Source of the DNA: Duganella sp. sic0402
Lineage (GTDB): Bacteria; Pseudomonadota; Gammaproteobacteria; Burkholderiales; Burkholderiaceae_D
DNA: 64,000 nucleotides
Reading direction: 5' to 3'
Assembly (NCBI RefSeq): GCF_019219065.1
Contig: NZ_JAHUWK010000006.1
Location: 186,001 to 250,000 of the forward strand
Part shown: piece after piece, positions 46,303 to 55,311 of the stretch
Position numbering within the stretch: position 1 is the stretch's first letter
How the letters are laid out: each line of letters begins with the position of its first letter
Position numbers and translations under genes: made by a program
Notes under the pieces: generated by a model
Databases searched by the model: none
The model's input: only the letters and a program-made list of their open reading frames with translations
What the model was told of the DNA's origin: nothing

Positions 46303-46623
46303 ATGAAAACACACTATGTTGCCGAGGCGCCGCAGCGCGCCGAGCTGGACGCTATGAAGGGGCCGGTGTTGCTGGAATTCGGTGCCAACTGGTGCGGCCA
46401 TTGCATGGCTGCGCAGGTGCCGTTGCAGCAGGCTTTTGCCGGCAATGACGCCGTGAGCCATTACAAGGTCGAGGACGGTCCTGGCCGGCCGCTGGGACGC
46501 TCCTTCCGCGTCAAGCTGTGGCCGACCTTTGTCTTCCTGCTGGACGGCGAGGAAAAAGCGCGCGTGGTAAGGCCGCTACGCTCGGACGACCTGTCGGTCG
46601 GCTTTGCGCAAATAGATCCCTGA
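46303..46623 (+). CDS. Thioredoxin-family protein
   Basis: A 106-residue thioredoxin fold with FGANWCGHCMAAQ (Cys31, Cys34) and the cis-proline loop LWPTFVFLLDGEE. CGHC rather than CGPC suggests a more oxidising potential than thioredoxin itself. No signal peptide is visible, so it is probably cytosolic, although the neighbour is exported. The ATG at 46303 has AAAGG five bases upstream; an in-frame GTG at 46291 would destroy that site. It follows the ChaN-like gene by 8 bases. Confidence 0.85.
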   Translation: MKTHYVAEAPQRAELDAMKGPVLLEFGANWCGHCMAAQVPLQQAFAGNDAVSHYKVEDGPGRPLGRSFRVKLWPTFVFLLDGEEKARVVRPLRSDDLSVGFAQIDP

Positions 46624-46690
46624 GCTGGCTTGGCAATCCGGCAAGGTGGTGTGTATGATGGCCCGCACACCCACTGCAGGAGCGCCAAGC

Positions 46691-47950
46691 ATGAGTCAGC
46701 CCAAGACCAATTCGGCCGGCACCGTGTTGTTTGCCAGTCTGATCGGCACCACCATCGAGTTCTTCGATTTCTACATCTATGCCACCGCTGCGGTGCTGGT
46801 GTTCCCCAAGCTATTCTTCCCCGCCAGTGATCCCGCCGCCGCGACGCTGCAATCGCTGGCGACCTTCGCCATCGCCTTTTTCGCGCGGCCGGTAGGCTCG
46901 GCGGTGTTCGGCCACTTCGGCGACCGCATCGGCCGCAAGGCGACGCTGGTGGCGGCGCTGCTGACCATGGGCGTCTCGACCATCGTCATCGGCCTGCTGC
47001 CGACTTACGCCTCGATTGGCACGCTGGCGCCGGCGCTGCTGGCGCTGTGCCGCTTCGGCCAGGGCCTGGGCCTGGGCGGCGAGTGGGGCGGCGCGGTGCT
47101 GCTGGCCACCGAGAACGCGCCGCCCGGCAAGCGCGCCTGGTATGGCATGTTCCCGCAGCTGGGGGCGCCGATAGGCTTCTTCCTGTCGGGCGGCATTTTC
47201 CTGCTGCTCAGCGAGACGCTCAGCGACGCCGAATTTTTCAGCTACGGCTGGCGGATTCCTTTCCTGGCCAGCTCGCTGCTGGTGATTGTCGGCCTGTACA
47301 TCCGCCTGAAAATCCATGAGACGCCGGACTTCCAGAAAGTGCTGGACAAGAATGAGCGCGTCAAAGTACCGGTGCTGACGGTGTGGCGCGAGCATCGCCG
47401 CGTGCTGGTGCTGGGCACGCTGATCGCGCTGGCCACCTTCGTGCTGTTCTATCTGATGACCGTGTTCGCGCTGAGCTGGGGCACGACCGCGCTGAAATTC
47501 TCGCGTCAGAACTTCCTGATACTGCAGCTGTTCGCGGTGCTGTTCTTCGCGCTGACGATCCCGTTCTCGGCGATCTGGGCCGACCGCAAGGGGCGCCGCT
47601 CAACGCTGATCTGGGTGTCTGCTGCAATCGCCGTATTCGGTCTGGCGCTGGGGCCGATGTTCGGTTCCGGCAGTGCGGTACAGGTTACGGTGTTCCTGTC
47701 GCTAGGCCTGGGCCTGATGGGCCTGACTTACGGCCCGCTGGGCACCATCCTGTCGGAACTGTTCCCGGCCGAAGTGCGCTACACCGGCGCATCGCTGACC
47801 TTCAACCTGGCCGGCATCCTGGGCGCATCGCTGGCGCCGTATGCCGCCACCTGGCTGGCGACCAACTATGGATTGCAATACGTGGGCTACTATTTGTCAG
47901 CCGCCGCGCTGATCAGCCTGGCTGCGTTGCTCATGGTAAAGACCAAGTAA
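46691..47950 (+). CDS. MFS metabolite:H+ symporter (MHS family)
   Basis: Twelve-helix inner-membrane transporter. The 419-residue protein starts with SLIGTTIEFFDFYIYATAA and has GHFGDRIGRKATLV in loop 2-3, GQGLGLGGEWGGAVLLATE, and AIWADRKGRRSTL in loop 8-9, the MHS (ProP, KgtP, ShiA-like) pattern. Members carry organic acids, proline/betaine or shikimate with protons; the substrate cannot be read here. The ATG at 46691 has AGGAG upstream. A palindromic operator-like site lies at its stop codon and belongs to the next gene. Confidence 0.88.
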   Translation: MSQPKTNSAGTVLFASLIGTTIEFFDFYIYATAAVLVFPKLFFPASDPAAATLQSLATFAIAFFARPVGSAVFGHFGDRIGRKATLVAALLTMGVSTIVIGLLPTYASIGTLAPALLALCRFGQGLGLGGEWGGAVLLATENAPPGKRAWYGMFPQLGAPIGFFLSGGIFLLLSETLSDAEFFSYGWRIPFLASSLLVIVGLYIRLKIHETPDFQKVLDKNERVKVPVLTVWREHRRVLVLGTLIALATFVLFYLMTVFALSWGTTALKFSRQNFLILQLFAVLFFALTIPFSAIWADRKGRRSTLIWVSAAIAVFGLALGPMFGSGSAVQVTVFLSLGLGLMGLTYGPLGTILSELFPAEVRYTGASLTFNLAGILGASLAPYAATWLATNYGLQYVGYYLSAAALISLAALLMVKTK

Positions 47951-47963
47951 GTTGTCATACAAC
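47951..47963. promoter_or_regulatory. FadR/GntR-type operator-like palindrome upstream of exuT
   Basis: GTTGTCATACAAC is a perfect palindrome (arms of five around CAT) and its inner 11 bases fit TNGTNNNACNA, the consensus of FadR-subfamily GntR repressors that often control hexuronate genes. A second, degenerate copy lies at 48009-48028 (GTTGTACGATGACATACGAC). Both fall within the 140 bases before the hexuronate transporter. No GntR gene is in the window. Confidence 0.4.
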
Positions 47964-48090
47964 ATTTGACGGCCAGCGCATCTTTCTGCTTGCCTCGGCC
48001 GTTTTATGGTTGTACGATGACATACGACTAAAAGCATGATCTCGCTGGAGACCGAGAGATCATCACCATAAACACAATATAAGTGATGCC

Positions 48091-49494
48091 ATGAACCTGA
48101 GCGAGCCTGTCAATGCGCAAGCGGTGGCCCAATCCGTCGGTAAGTACCGCTGGACCATCTGCGCCCTGTTGTTTTTTGCCACCACCGTCAACTATCTGGA
48201 CCGCCAGGTATTGAGTCTGCTGGCCCCCGCCTTATCGACGGAATTTGGCTGGAGTAATACCGATTACGCCAACATCGCCGCCGCCTTCCAGTTTGTCTAT
48301 GCTATTTCGATGCTGTTCGCCGGCCGCGTGGTCGACAAGATCGGCACCAAGGCCGCCTACGTGGTGGCGATCGTGATCTGGTCGCTGGGTGCGCTGCTGC
48401 ACGCCTTCTCGGTGCCGATGGGCGAGCTGGCCGTGGCCTTCCTCGCCATCTTCGGCGTGGCGGCGGTGCCGTCGATTGCCGGCTTCATGATTTCGCGTGC
48501 GGTGCTGGCGGTCGGCGAGGCCGGCAACTTCCCGGCAGCGATTAAGGCCACCGCCGAATACTTCCCGAAAAAGGAACGCGCTTTCGCCACCGGCATCTTC
48601 AACTCCGGCGCCAACGTCGGTGCGATTCTGGCGCCGATCACCGTGCCGCTGCTGGCGGCGATCTGGGGCTGGCAGGCCGCCTTTATCGTCATCGGCGGGA
48701 TCGGTTTCATCTGGATGGGCTTCTGGCTGTGGCTGTACGACAAGCCGGAACAGCAGAAGCGCCTGTCGGCCGGCGAACTGGCTTACATCCGCAGCGACTC
48801 AGTCGCACCGGTTGAAAAGAGCGACGCGGCATCGCTTGCCGCCGCCAAGAAAGTCTCCTGGTTCCAGCTGCTGAAATATCGCCAGACCTGGGCCTTCGCC
48901 TTCGGCAAATTCATGACCGACGGCGTGTGGTGGTTCTTCCTGTTCTGGCTGCCGACCTATCTGTCGGCGCAATATGGCATGAAGGGCGAGGCCATCGTGC
49001 TGCCGCTGGCGGTGTTGTACAGCATGACCATGGTCGGCTCTATCGGTGGCGGCTGGTTCCCCAGCTATTTCATGGCGCGCGGTTATGCACCGTATGACGG
49101 CCGCATGAAAGCCATGCTGCTGATCGCCTTCATTCCACTGGTGGTATTGCTGGCGCAGCCGCTGGGCGCCATCAGCTACTGGATTCCAGTGCTGCTGATC
49201 GGCATCGGCGCCTCGGCGCACCAGGCTTGGTCGGCGAATATCTTCACCACCGTGTCGGATATGTTCCCGCAAAAATCGGTGGCGTCGGTGGTGGGTATCG
49301 GCGGCATGGCCGGCGGCATCGGTGGCGTCACGCTGACCAAGCTGGGTGGCTGGGTATTCGACTACTACAAATCCATCAATGATATCCACACCGGCTATAT
49401 GATCATGTTCGCGATCTGTGCTGTGGCTTATCTGGCTGCGTGGGCCGTGATGAAGGCGCTGGTGCCGCATCACAAGGAAATCACCGACCTGTGA
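48091..49494 (+). CDS. exuT: MFS hexuronate transporter (ExuT-like)
   Basis: Inner-membrane proton symporter of the anion:cation (ACS) family, expected to import glucuronate or galacturonate. The 467-residue protein has twelve helices, ATTVNYLDRQVLSLLAP in the first, VAAIVIWSLGAL, ISRAVLAVGEAGNFPAAIK, FNSGANVGAILAP and the second-half DGVWWFFLFWLPTYL. These are ExuT-type motifs. It overlaps the aldose epimerase gene by one base (TGATG). Uronates could come from the GH105 and related enzymes encoded near 62 kb. Confidence 0.86.
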   Translation: MNLSEPVNAQAVAQSVGKYRWTICALLFFATTVNYLDRQVLSLLAPALSTEFGWSNTDYANIAAAFQFVYAISMLFAGRVVDKIGTKAAYVVAIVIWSLGALLHAFSVPMGELAVAFLAIFGVAAVPSIAGFMISRAVLAVGEAGNFPAAIKATAEYFPKKERAFATGIFNSGANVGAILAPITVPLLAAIWGWQAAFIVIGGIGFIWMGFWLWLYDKPEQQKRLSAGELAYIRSDSVAPVEKSDAASLAAAKKVSWFQLLKYRQTWAFAFGKFMTDGVWWFFLFWLPTYLSAQYGMKGEAIVLPLAVLYSMTMVGSIGGGWFPSYFMARGYAPYDGRMKAMLLIAFIPLVVLLAQPLGAISYWIPVLLIGIGASAHQAWSANIFTTVSDMFPQKSVASVVGIGGMAGGIGGVTLTKLGGWVFDYYKSINDIHTGYMIMFAICAVAYLAAWAVMKALVPHHKEITDL

Positions 49495-50588
49495 TGCGTT
49501 CTGCGCTAACGGCCGCGCTGTTCGCGGCCTCCGCTTCCGCGCTGGCTGCTCCGGGCATCCAGGTGGAGGCGTACGGCGTTACGCAGGCAGGCCAGAAGGT
49601 CGAGAAGGTGGTGCTGGAAAACGCGCGCGGCATGAAGCTGTCCTATATCGACTACGGCGCCACGCTGGTGCAGGCCGATGTGGCCGACGCCAGCGGTGAA
49701 CGCCGCAACGTCATCCTCAGCCTGCCGGACCTGGCGGCGTTTGAACGCACGCGCGGCCGTTATGGCGCCATCATCGGCCGCTATGCCGGCCGCATCGCCA
49801 ACGCGCGCTACACGCTGGATGGCAAGACCGTGCAGCTGACCGCCAACAGCAAGGGCATGGCCATCCACGGCGATCCTGATCCCTACGACAAGCGCGTTTG
49901 GCGGCGCAAGGATTTCAGCGATCAGGAATCGCTGGGTTCCATCTACCGCCTGCATAGTCCGGACGGCGACCAGAACTTCCCCGGCGCGATGGAGATCAGC
50001 GTCACCTACCGGCTGCTGCGCGACAGCGACGAATTCCGCATCGAGTACCAGGCCACGACCAGTGCGCCGACGGTGCACAATCTGACCAATCACCTGTATC
50101 TGAACCTGGCCGGTGCGGCCGCCAACACGCTGGAAGGCCACCAGTTCCAGATCGCCGCCGACCGCTACCTGGAAACCGACGCCGTGCGTATCCCGTCCGG
50201 CAAGCTGCTGGAGGTAAAAGGCACGCCATTTGATTTCCGCACGGCCGCCAGCGTGCACCAGCGGTTGCCGTCCGTCCCCGGCGGCTATGACCACAGCCTG
50301 GTGTTCTCCAAACCGGTGGGCGAGTATGCGCAGGTGGCGGTGGTGACTGGCGGCGGGCGCCGCATGATCGTCAGCACCAGCGAGCCGTCGGTGCAGCTGT
50401 ACACCGTCAACGGCTTTAACGGCACAGAGATCGGTAGCGAGGGCGTTGGCTATCAGCGCTATGGCGCGTTCGCGTTCGAGACCCAGCATTTCCCGGACAG
50501 CCCGAATCACGCCAGCTTCCCCGGCACGGCGTTGTATCCGGGTCAGGTATTCCGCTCGCGCACCAGTTTCCGCTTCAGCGCCGACTGA
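49494..50588 (+). CDS. Periplasmic aldose 1-epimerase (mutarotase)
   Basis: Interconverts alpha and beta anomers of aldoses. The 364-residue protein has an N-terminal signal peptide (MRSALTAALFAASASALAA), then the galactose mutarotase fold: SYIDYGATLVQADV, GRYAGRIANARYTLDG, TNHLYLNLAG with the catalytic His, and GAFAFETQHFPDSPNH with the catalytic Glu. Being exported fits a role on sugars released outside the cell, with exuT immediately upstream and the LacI regulator downstream. Substrate is probably galactose, glucose or a uronic acid. Confidence 0.88.
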   Translation: MRSALTAALFAASASALAAPGIQVEAYGVTQAGQKVEKVVLENARGMKLSYIDYGATLVQADVADASGERRNVILSLPDLAAFERTRGRYGAIIGRYAGRIANARYTLDGKTVQLTANSKGMAIHGDPDPYDKRVWRRKDFSDQESLGSIYRLHSPDGDQNFPGAMEISVTYRLLRDSDEFRIEYQATTSAPTVHNLTNHLYLNLAGAAANTLEGHQFQIAADRYLETDAVRIPSGKLLEVKGTPFDFRTAASVHQRLPSVPGGYDHSLVFSKPVGEYAQVAVVTGGGRRMIVSTSEPSVQLYTVNGFNGTEIGSEGVGYQRYGAFAFETQHFPDSPNHASFPGTALYPGQVFRSRTSFRFSAD

Positions 50589-50602
50589 GTCCGGGTCGGC
50601 AA

Positions 50603-50618
50603 AGCATGCCGTCATGCT
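50603..50618. promoter_or_regulatory. LacI-family operator-like palindrome upstream of the regulator
   Basis: AGCATGCCGTCATGCT is a near-perfect palindrome (7 of 8 pairs) with a central CG, the signature of LacI-family operators. It lies 51 bases before the LacI-like gene, in an otherwise unremarkable 80-base gap. Self-regulation is the simplest reading; I find no second copy in front of exuT. Confidence 0.45.
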
Positions 50619-50668
50619 AAGATTGTCCCTTTGGCGCAGCCGCCGCCACGCTTTCCGACAGTCTGAAA

Positions 50669-51661
50669 ATGAAAAAAAACGTAGCAACCATCCGTGACGT
50701 CGCTGCCGCCGCCGGCGTCTCGACCGCGACCGTCTCCAAGTTTGTGAACGGCGCGCAGCGCTTTTCTCCGGCGGTGGAAGCGACCATCACGGAAGTGATT
50801 GCGAAACTGGGCTACCGTTCCAATCCTTTGGCCGCGTCGATGATCACCGGCCGTACCAAGAGCATCGGCCTGTCGGTGCTGGACGTCGGCAATCCCCACT
50901 TCACCAGCATCGTCAAGGGCGCCAACCGGGTCGCGCAGGCGCACGGCTACACGCTGCTGCTGGTGGACACGGAAGAAAATCCGGGCCGTGAACGGCAGTT
51001 GCTGGAAGCGCTGAGCCGCCGCGTGGACGGCATGATCGTGTTCTCGCGCATGCTGGAAAACGAAATGGACTGGATGACCGAGCTGGGTAAGCCGCTGGTG
51101 TTCTTCGGCCGCCTGGACCGGCTGGAGATTCCGTGGGTGATCAGCGACGATCATCGCGGCGCCTATATGCTGACACGCCACCTGATTTCACTTGGCCACA
51201 AGCGGATTGCCTATCTGAGCTTCCCGCGCTCGCGCCGCGACGAGGAGCGTTTGGGCGGCATCCGCGAATGCATGGCCGCGCATGGCCTGGAGCTGGTGGT
51301 GCATGAAGGCAGCGCGCCGACGGCGGCGGAAGGGGAACGCGTCTGCTCGTCGATCATGCTGGGCGCCGAGCATCCGGATGCGCTGATCTGCTATAACGAC
51401 CTGATCGCGCTGGGCTTCATGAAGGCGGCACAGACGCTGGGCTTCAACCTGCCGGAAGATATGTCGGTGGCGGGCTTCGATAATATTCAGTACGGCTTAT
51501 ACACCTCGCCGGCGCTGACCACGGTCGATTTGCAAAGTGAGCGCATGGGTTCCGCCGCGATGGAAAAACTGATTGCCACCATCGACGGCAAGGAGCCGCC
51601 GACCACCACCATGATCGAGCCGCAGCTGATCCTGCGCGGCTCGACCATCAAGCGCAACTGA
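50669..51661 (+). CDS. LacI-family transcriptional regulator
   Basis: The 330-residue protein has the LacI helix-turn-helix and hinge (TIRDVAAAAGVSTATVSKFV, then LAASMITGRTKSIGLSVLD) and a ribose-binding-protein-like effector domain with LVDTEENPGRERQLLEALS, VFFGRLDRLE and SVAGFDNIQYGLYTSPALTT. It follows exuT and the aldose epimerase on the same strand, so it most likely controls them in response to a sugar or uronate. It is convergent with the hydroxyproline genes. The effector is unknown. Confidence 0.91.
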   Translation: MKKNVATIRDVAAAAGVSTATVSKFVNGAQRFSPAVEATITEVIAKLGYRSNPLAASMITGRTKSIGLSVLDVGNPHFTSIVKGANRVAQAHGYTLLLVDTEENPGRERQLLEALSRRVDGMIVFSRMLENEMDWMTELGKPLVFFGRLDRLEIPWVISDDHRGAYMLTRHLISLGHKRIAYLSFPRSRRDEERLGGIRECMAAHGLELVVHEGSAPTAAEGERVCSSIMLGAEHPDALICYNDLIALGFMKAAQTLGFNLPEDMSVAGFDNIQYGLYTSPALTTVDLQSERMGSAAMEKLIATIDGKEPPTTTMIEPQLILRGSTIKRN

Positions 51662-51668
51662 TCCTGGC

Positions 51669-52931
51669 CTAGTCGATGATGCTGGAAATGCGCGTCGGCG
51701 AAATCGGCAGCCGCACCGCATCCGGCCGCCAGCCATAAAGCACTTCGGTGGCGCCGCCACAGATGCGGCCCTGGCACGGTCCCATGCCGCAGCGGGTTTG
51801 CAGCTTGGCGCTGCGCCATGAGGTTTGCGTACGTAGGTCGGCGTGGCACACGTCTTCGCAACGGCAGACGATGGTGTCATCGCCGGCCAGCGTGCGCAGC
51901 TCGGAGCGCAGCGCAAAGGCGTGCGCCAGCCGCTCGGCGAACTTGCTCCAGCGTGTGCGTGTGGCGAAGTGCGTGCGCGCCTGCGCTTGCTGGCCGCTGG
52001 CGACCAGTCCGGCGATGCGGCCTTCGGCCAGCGCCAGATCGACCCCGCCGATACCTGTGCCTTCGCCGGCGCAGTAGACGCCCGGCTGCGAGGTGTGCTG
52101 CCATTCATCGACCTGCACCACGGTTTGCGCATTGCGCACGGTGGTGGCGCAGCCCAGCGCCTGCGCCAGTTCCACATTCGGCAGCAGACCGTAGCCGCAG
52201 GCCAGGTAGTCGCATTGCAGCAGGTCGAGTTCATGTTCGTAGCCACGCTGCACCTGCACCGATTGCAGCGTGCCGTCGCCGTGCGCCGAATGTACATAGC
52301 TGTTGTGCCAATAAGGCACGCCGCCCAGCTGTGCGCGCAGTTGCAGCGCTTGCGTGATTTTGGCGGGCGTCGCCAGCAGGCCGAATACAAAGCGCAGCAG
52401 CGACGGCGTGGCCGCCTGCTCGATGATGGCGACGATGTGCGCGCCTTTGCTTTTCAAGGTGGCCGCAGCGGCCAGCAGCAGCGGCCCACTGCCCGCCACC
52501 ACCACCCGCTTGCCCTCCAGTGGATAGCCGCCTTTGGACAGCGCTTGCAGGCCGCCGGCGCCGGTTACGCCGGGCAGCGTCCAGCCGGGGAAGGGCAGCA
52601 GCCGTTCGCGCGCGCCGGTCGCCAGGATCAGCTGGTGATAGTGCAGCGTGGCCGAGCCGCCGGCTGTCTGTACCAGCAGCTGTTGCGGCTGCGGCGCATA
52701 CATCACCCGCGTTTGTTGCAGGAATTCGACATTCTCCAGCGTGCGCAGCGCGTCCAGCAGTTGCGCCGCGCGCGGGTCCGATTGCGAGCCCGCCGCGCCG
52801 CGCCAGATCTGGCCACCGGGATAAGGGTTGTCATCAATGACGCCAACCTGCGCGCCGCGCGTTGCCGCCGCGTGCGCCGCCGCCAGCCCGGCCGGACCGG
52901 CGCCGACCACCAATACCTGGTACTGTTTCAT
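51669..52931 (-). CDS. D-hydroxyproline dehydrogenase-type FAD/[2Fe-2S] subunit (HcnB-like)
   Basis: Flavoprotein subunit of a multi-subunit imino-acid dehydrogenase. The 420-residue protein has an FAD site VVGAGPAGLAAAH, a second nucleotide site VVAGSGPLLLAAA, and a C-terminal BFD-like iron-sulfur segment (CRCEDVCHADL and CGMGPCQGRICGG). The same three-subunit layout (small ferredoxin, this protein, DadA-like oxidase) is found in hydrogen cyanide synthase HcnABC, opine oxidases and D-hydroxyproline dehydrogenase; the hydroxyproline epimerase at the head of this operon supports the last. The start at 52931 overlaps the small ferredoxin gene by 4 bases. Confidence 0.82.
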   Translation of the reverse strand: MKQYQVLVVGAGPAGLAAAHAAATRGAQVGVIDDNPYPGGQIWRGAAGSQSDPRAAQLLDALRTLENVEFLQQTRVMYAPQPQQLLVQTAGGSATLHYHQLILATGARERLLPFPGWTLPGVTGAGGLQALSKGGYPLEGKRVVVAGSGPLLLAAAATLKSKGAHIVAIIEQAATPSLLRFVFGLLATPAKITQALQLRAQLGGVPYWHNSYVHSAHGDGTLQSVQVQRGYEHELDLLQCDYLACGYGLLPNVELAQALGCATTVRNAQTVVQVDEWQHTSQPGVYCAGEGTGIGGVDLALAEGRIAGLVASGQQAQARTHFATRTRWSKFAERLAHAFALRSELRTLAGDDTIVCRCEDVCHADLRTQTSWRSAKLQTRCGMGPCQGRICGGATEVLYGWRPDAVRLPISPTRISSIID

Positions 52932-53200
52932 ATTGCCGCCTCGCTGGCGGTGACCACATGCATGCCGTCGACGCATAAGGTCTGGCATGACAGCTGGTGC
53001 GGATTGCCGTCGATGGTGACCCGGCATTCCTGGCAGACGCCCATGCCGCACAAGGGCGCACGCGCCGCGCCGCCAACCGCGCGGCGGGTGACGATGTTGC
53101 CGGCCATGGCGATGGCGGCGGCCACGGTCACGCCGGGCACGACGCTGATGTCGCTGGCGTTGATGCTGATGGTGATGTGCTGGCTGTGGGCGTCAGGCAT
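52928..53200 (-). CDS. Small [2Fe-2S] ferredoxin-like subunit of D-hydroxyproline dehydrogenase
   Basis: A 90-residue plant-type ferredoxin-like protein with APLCGMGVCQECRVTIDG and LSCQTLC, giving the C-x4-C-x2-C...C ligands of a [2Fe-2S] centre. It is the HcnA-like gamma subunit. The ATG at 53200 overlaps the DadA-like gene's stop by 8 bases and gives [14 protein letters not shown]; an earlier in-frame ATG adds nine residues. It electron-links the two flavoproteins encoded on either side. Confidence 0.83.
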   Translation of the reverse strand: MPDAHSQHITISINASDISVVPGVTVAAAIAMAGNIVTRRAVGGAARAPLCGMGVCQECRVTIDGNPHQLSCQTLCVDGMHVVTASEAAI

Positions 53201-54299
53201 GGAAGCGTCCCGGCAGGTAGGGCGCAAACGGGATGCGCGTTTTCTGGTTCTGTATCTGGGCGGCCAGCAGCTGCGCCGTCGCCAGCGAGGTGGTGATGCC
53301 CAGCCCTTCGTGGCCGGTGGCCAGCCACAGGCCGCGCCGTGCGGCGCAAGGGCCGATCAGCGGCAGGCCGTCCGGCGTGGCGGCGCGGAAGCCGGTCCAG
53401 GTGCGCACCACGTTCAGCTGCGCCAGTTGCGGCGTGAAGCTGGCGGCGTGGCGCAGCATGCGCTTTAGCATCTCCGGTTCCACCGCCGGATCGGTAGTGT
53501 CGAACTGGCGCGATGAGCCGATCAGGATTTGCCCGGTGGGACGCGGCTGCAGGTTGAAGGCCACCGAGTCGCCGCTGGCGGCGTGCGCGCTTTTGATGTA
53601 GCCCAGCTCCACCAGTTGATGCCGGACAAAGCCTGGATAGCGGTCGGTGATGGCCAGGTGTCCCTTCTTCGGTTCGATCGGCAGTTCCGGCAGCAGCTTG
53701 CTGGAACGCGCGCCGGCCGCCAGCACAATGTGCGGCGCCTGATGGCGCGTGCCGTCGCTCAGCACCACGCCGTGGTCTTCGATTGCCGTGACAGTGGCCC
53801 GCTTGGTGATGGTGCCGCGACGCATGGCGCGGTCCAGCAGGATGCGGGTGGTCTTGGGTGGATACACCAGGCCGTCGCCGCGCACCAGCAGGCCGCCGGC
53901 CAGGCCGGCGCGCAGCTGCGGTTCACGCGCGTACAGCGCGGCCGGCGTCAGCACTTCACACAGCAGGCCGTGTCCGGACAGTGTCTGCGCCTTGGCCAGC
54001 GCCGCTTCCATTTCTTCATCGTCGGCGGCGACCCAGATGGTGCCGCAGCCGCTGTATTCATGGCGCTGCGGGCGTTCGCCCACCAGGTCCTTCCACAGCG
54101 CCAGCGAATAGGCCGACAGCGCCAGTTCGGCCGCATTGTCGTCCATGACCACCAGGTGGCCCATGCCTGCCGCCGTGGCGCCGCCGCCGGCGATATCCTG
54201 TTCGATGACCGCCACGCGCAGTCCGCGCTCGCTGAGCGCGTCGGCGCATGCGGCGCCGACGATGCCGGCGCCGACGACGATCACTTCGGCATTATTCAC
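53193..54299 (-). CDS. DadA-like FAD oxidase subunit of D-hydroxyproline dehydrogenase
   Basis: FAD-dependent D-amino-acid oxidoreductase. The 368-residue protein has [33 protein letters not shown], the substrate-domain [16 protein letters not shown] and the closing [14 protein letters not shown] with the second FAD contact. It should oxidise D-4-hydroxyproline to 1-pyrroline-4-hydroxy-2-carboxylate. The start is GTG at 54299, chosen because it overlaps the epimerase stop as GTGA; a longer in-frame reading would lie inside that gene. Hyp, HcnC and opine oxidase assignments all share this fold; context decides. Confidence 0.83.
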   Translation of the reverse strand: MNNAEVIVVGAGIVGAACADALSERGLRVAVIEQDIAGGGATAAGMGHLVVMDDNAAELALSAYSLALWKDLVGERPQRHEYSGCGTIWVAADDEEMEAALAKAQTLSGHGLLCEVLTPAALYAREPQLRAGLAGGLLVRGDGLVYPPKTTRILLDRAMRRGTITKRATVTAIEDHGVVLSDGTRHQAPHIVLAAGARSSKLLPELPIEPKKGHLAITDRYPGFVRHQLVELGYIKSAHAASGDSVAFNLQPRPTGQILIGSSRQFDTTDPAVEPEMLKRMLRHAASFTPQLAQLNVVRTWTGFRAATPDGLPLIGPCAARRGLWLATGHEGLGITTSLATAQLLAAQIQNQKTRIPFAPYLPGRFHA

Positions 54300-55228
54300 C
54301 GTATGCCCCAGACAAAGGGATCGGTTGGATCGAGTATCAGCTGCGCCTGCGCGTTGACCCAGGCCTTGCCACGTATGCTGGGCAGCAGTTGGCCGTCGCG
54401 CACGCGGTACGAGCCGTCGAATACGCTGCCGATCACGCTTTCCTGTTTCCAGATCGCGCCTTCCGCCAGCTTGCCATCGGCCGCCAGGCAGGCCAGTTTG
54501 GCGCTGGTGCCGGTGCCGCAAGGCGAGCGGTCGTAGGCTTTGCCGGGGCACAGCACAAAGCTCTGGCTGTCGGCGCCGGTGCGGGAATCGGCAAACAATT
54601 CGATGTGGTCGATCAGCGCGCCGTTGTCGCCAGTAATGTCCTGGTCGGCCAGCGCCTGGGCCACTGCCATGCTGTAGCTGGTCAGTGCGTCGACGTTGCG
54701 TACGCCAAGTTCCAGGCCGTGCTCGGCCACCAGGAAGAACCAGTTGCCGCCGTAGGCAATGTCGCCGGTGACCGGGCCGATGCCGGGCACGTCGACGGTG
54801 ACGCCGGCGCGGCTGCGGTAGGAGGCCACGTTGTCGACGGTGACGCTGCCGTCGGCGTGCAGTTCCGCCTCCACCACGCCGACCGGCGTATCGATGCGAT
54901 GCCGGCCAGGGCCAATGCGGCCCATGAAGGCCAGCGACGCCACCAGGCCGATGGTGCCGTGGCCGCACATGCCCAGGTAGCCGACGTTGTTAAAGAAGAT
55001 CACGCCCGCCACGCAGTCCGGCGCATGCGGTTGGCACAGCAGGGCGCCCACCAGCACGTCCGAGCCGCGTGGCTCGCACACCACGGCGGAGCGGAAGTTG
55101 TCATGGGCAGCGCGCAGCCGCGCCACGCGCTCGCCAAGCGGGCCGTTGCCCAGGTCCGGGCCGCCTTCGGTGACCAGACGGGTAGGTTCGCCGCCGGTAT
55201 GGGAGTCGATAATCGAGATGGTTTTCAT
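54296..55228 (-). CDS. 4-hydroxyproline 2-epimerase (proline racemase family)
   Basis: Converts trans-4-hydroxy-L-proline to cis-4-hydroxy-D-proline. The 310-residue protein has both catalytic cysteines, Cys88 in MCGHGTIG and Cys237 in CGTGTSAK, flanking the DGSVTVDNV and YGGNWFFLV segments of the family. Cys at both positions distinguishes epimerases and racemases from the Thr-containing 3-hydroxyproline dehydratases. It heads four overlapping genes and is divergent from an AraC regulator 83 bases away. The later steps (deaminase and semialdehyde dehydrogenase) are not in the window. Confidence 0.89.
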   Translation of the reverse strand: MKTISIIDSHTGGEPTRLVTEGGPDLGNGPLGERVARLRAAHDNFRSAVVCEPRGSDVLVGALLCQPHAPDCVAGVIFFNNVGYLGMCGHGTIGLVASLAFMGRIGPGRHRIDTPVGVVEAELHADGSVTVDNVASYRSRAGVTVDVPGIGPVTGDIAYGGNWFFLVAEHGLELGVRNVDALTSYSMAVAQALADQDITGDNGALIDHIELFADSRTGADSQSFVLCPGKAYDRSPCGTGTSAKLACLAADGKLAEGAIWKQESVIGSVFDGSYRVRDGQLLPSIRGKAWVNAQAQLILDPTDPFVWGIR

Positions 55229-55311
55229 GCTATAAATCTTAGGCGCGGCCATCCTGGCTGTCTTGCTCGGGCTGCGCACGATGGGTGACGAAATCTGCAC
55301 AATGGGAAATA

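Noticed and set aside
51669-54299. Hydrogen cyanide synthase HcnABC
   Set aside because: The three subunits match the Hcn layout, but the operon starts with a 4-hydroxyproline epimerase, which favours D-hydroxyproline dehydrogenase.
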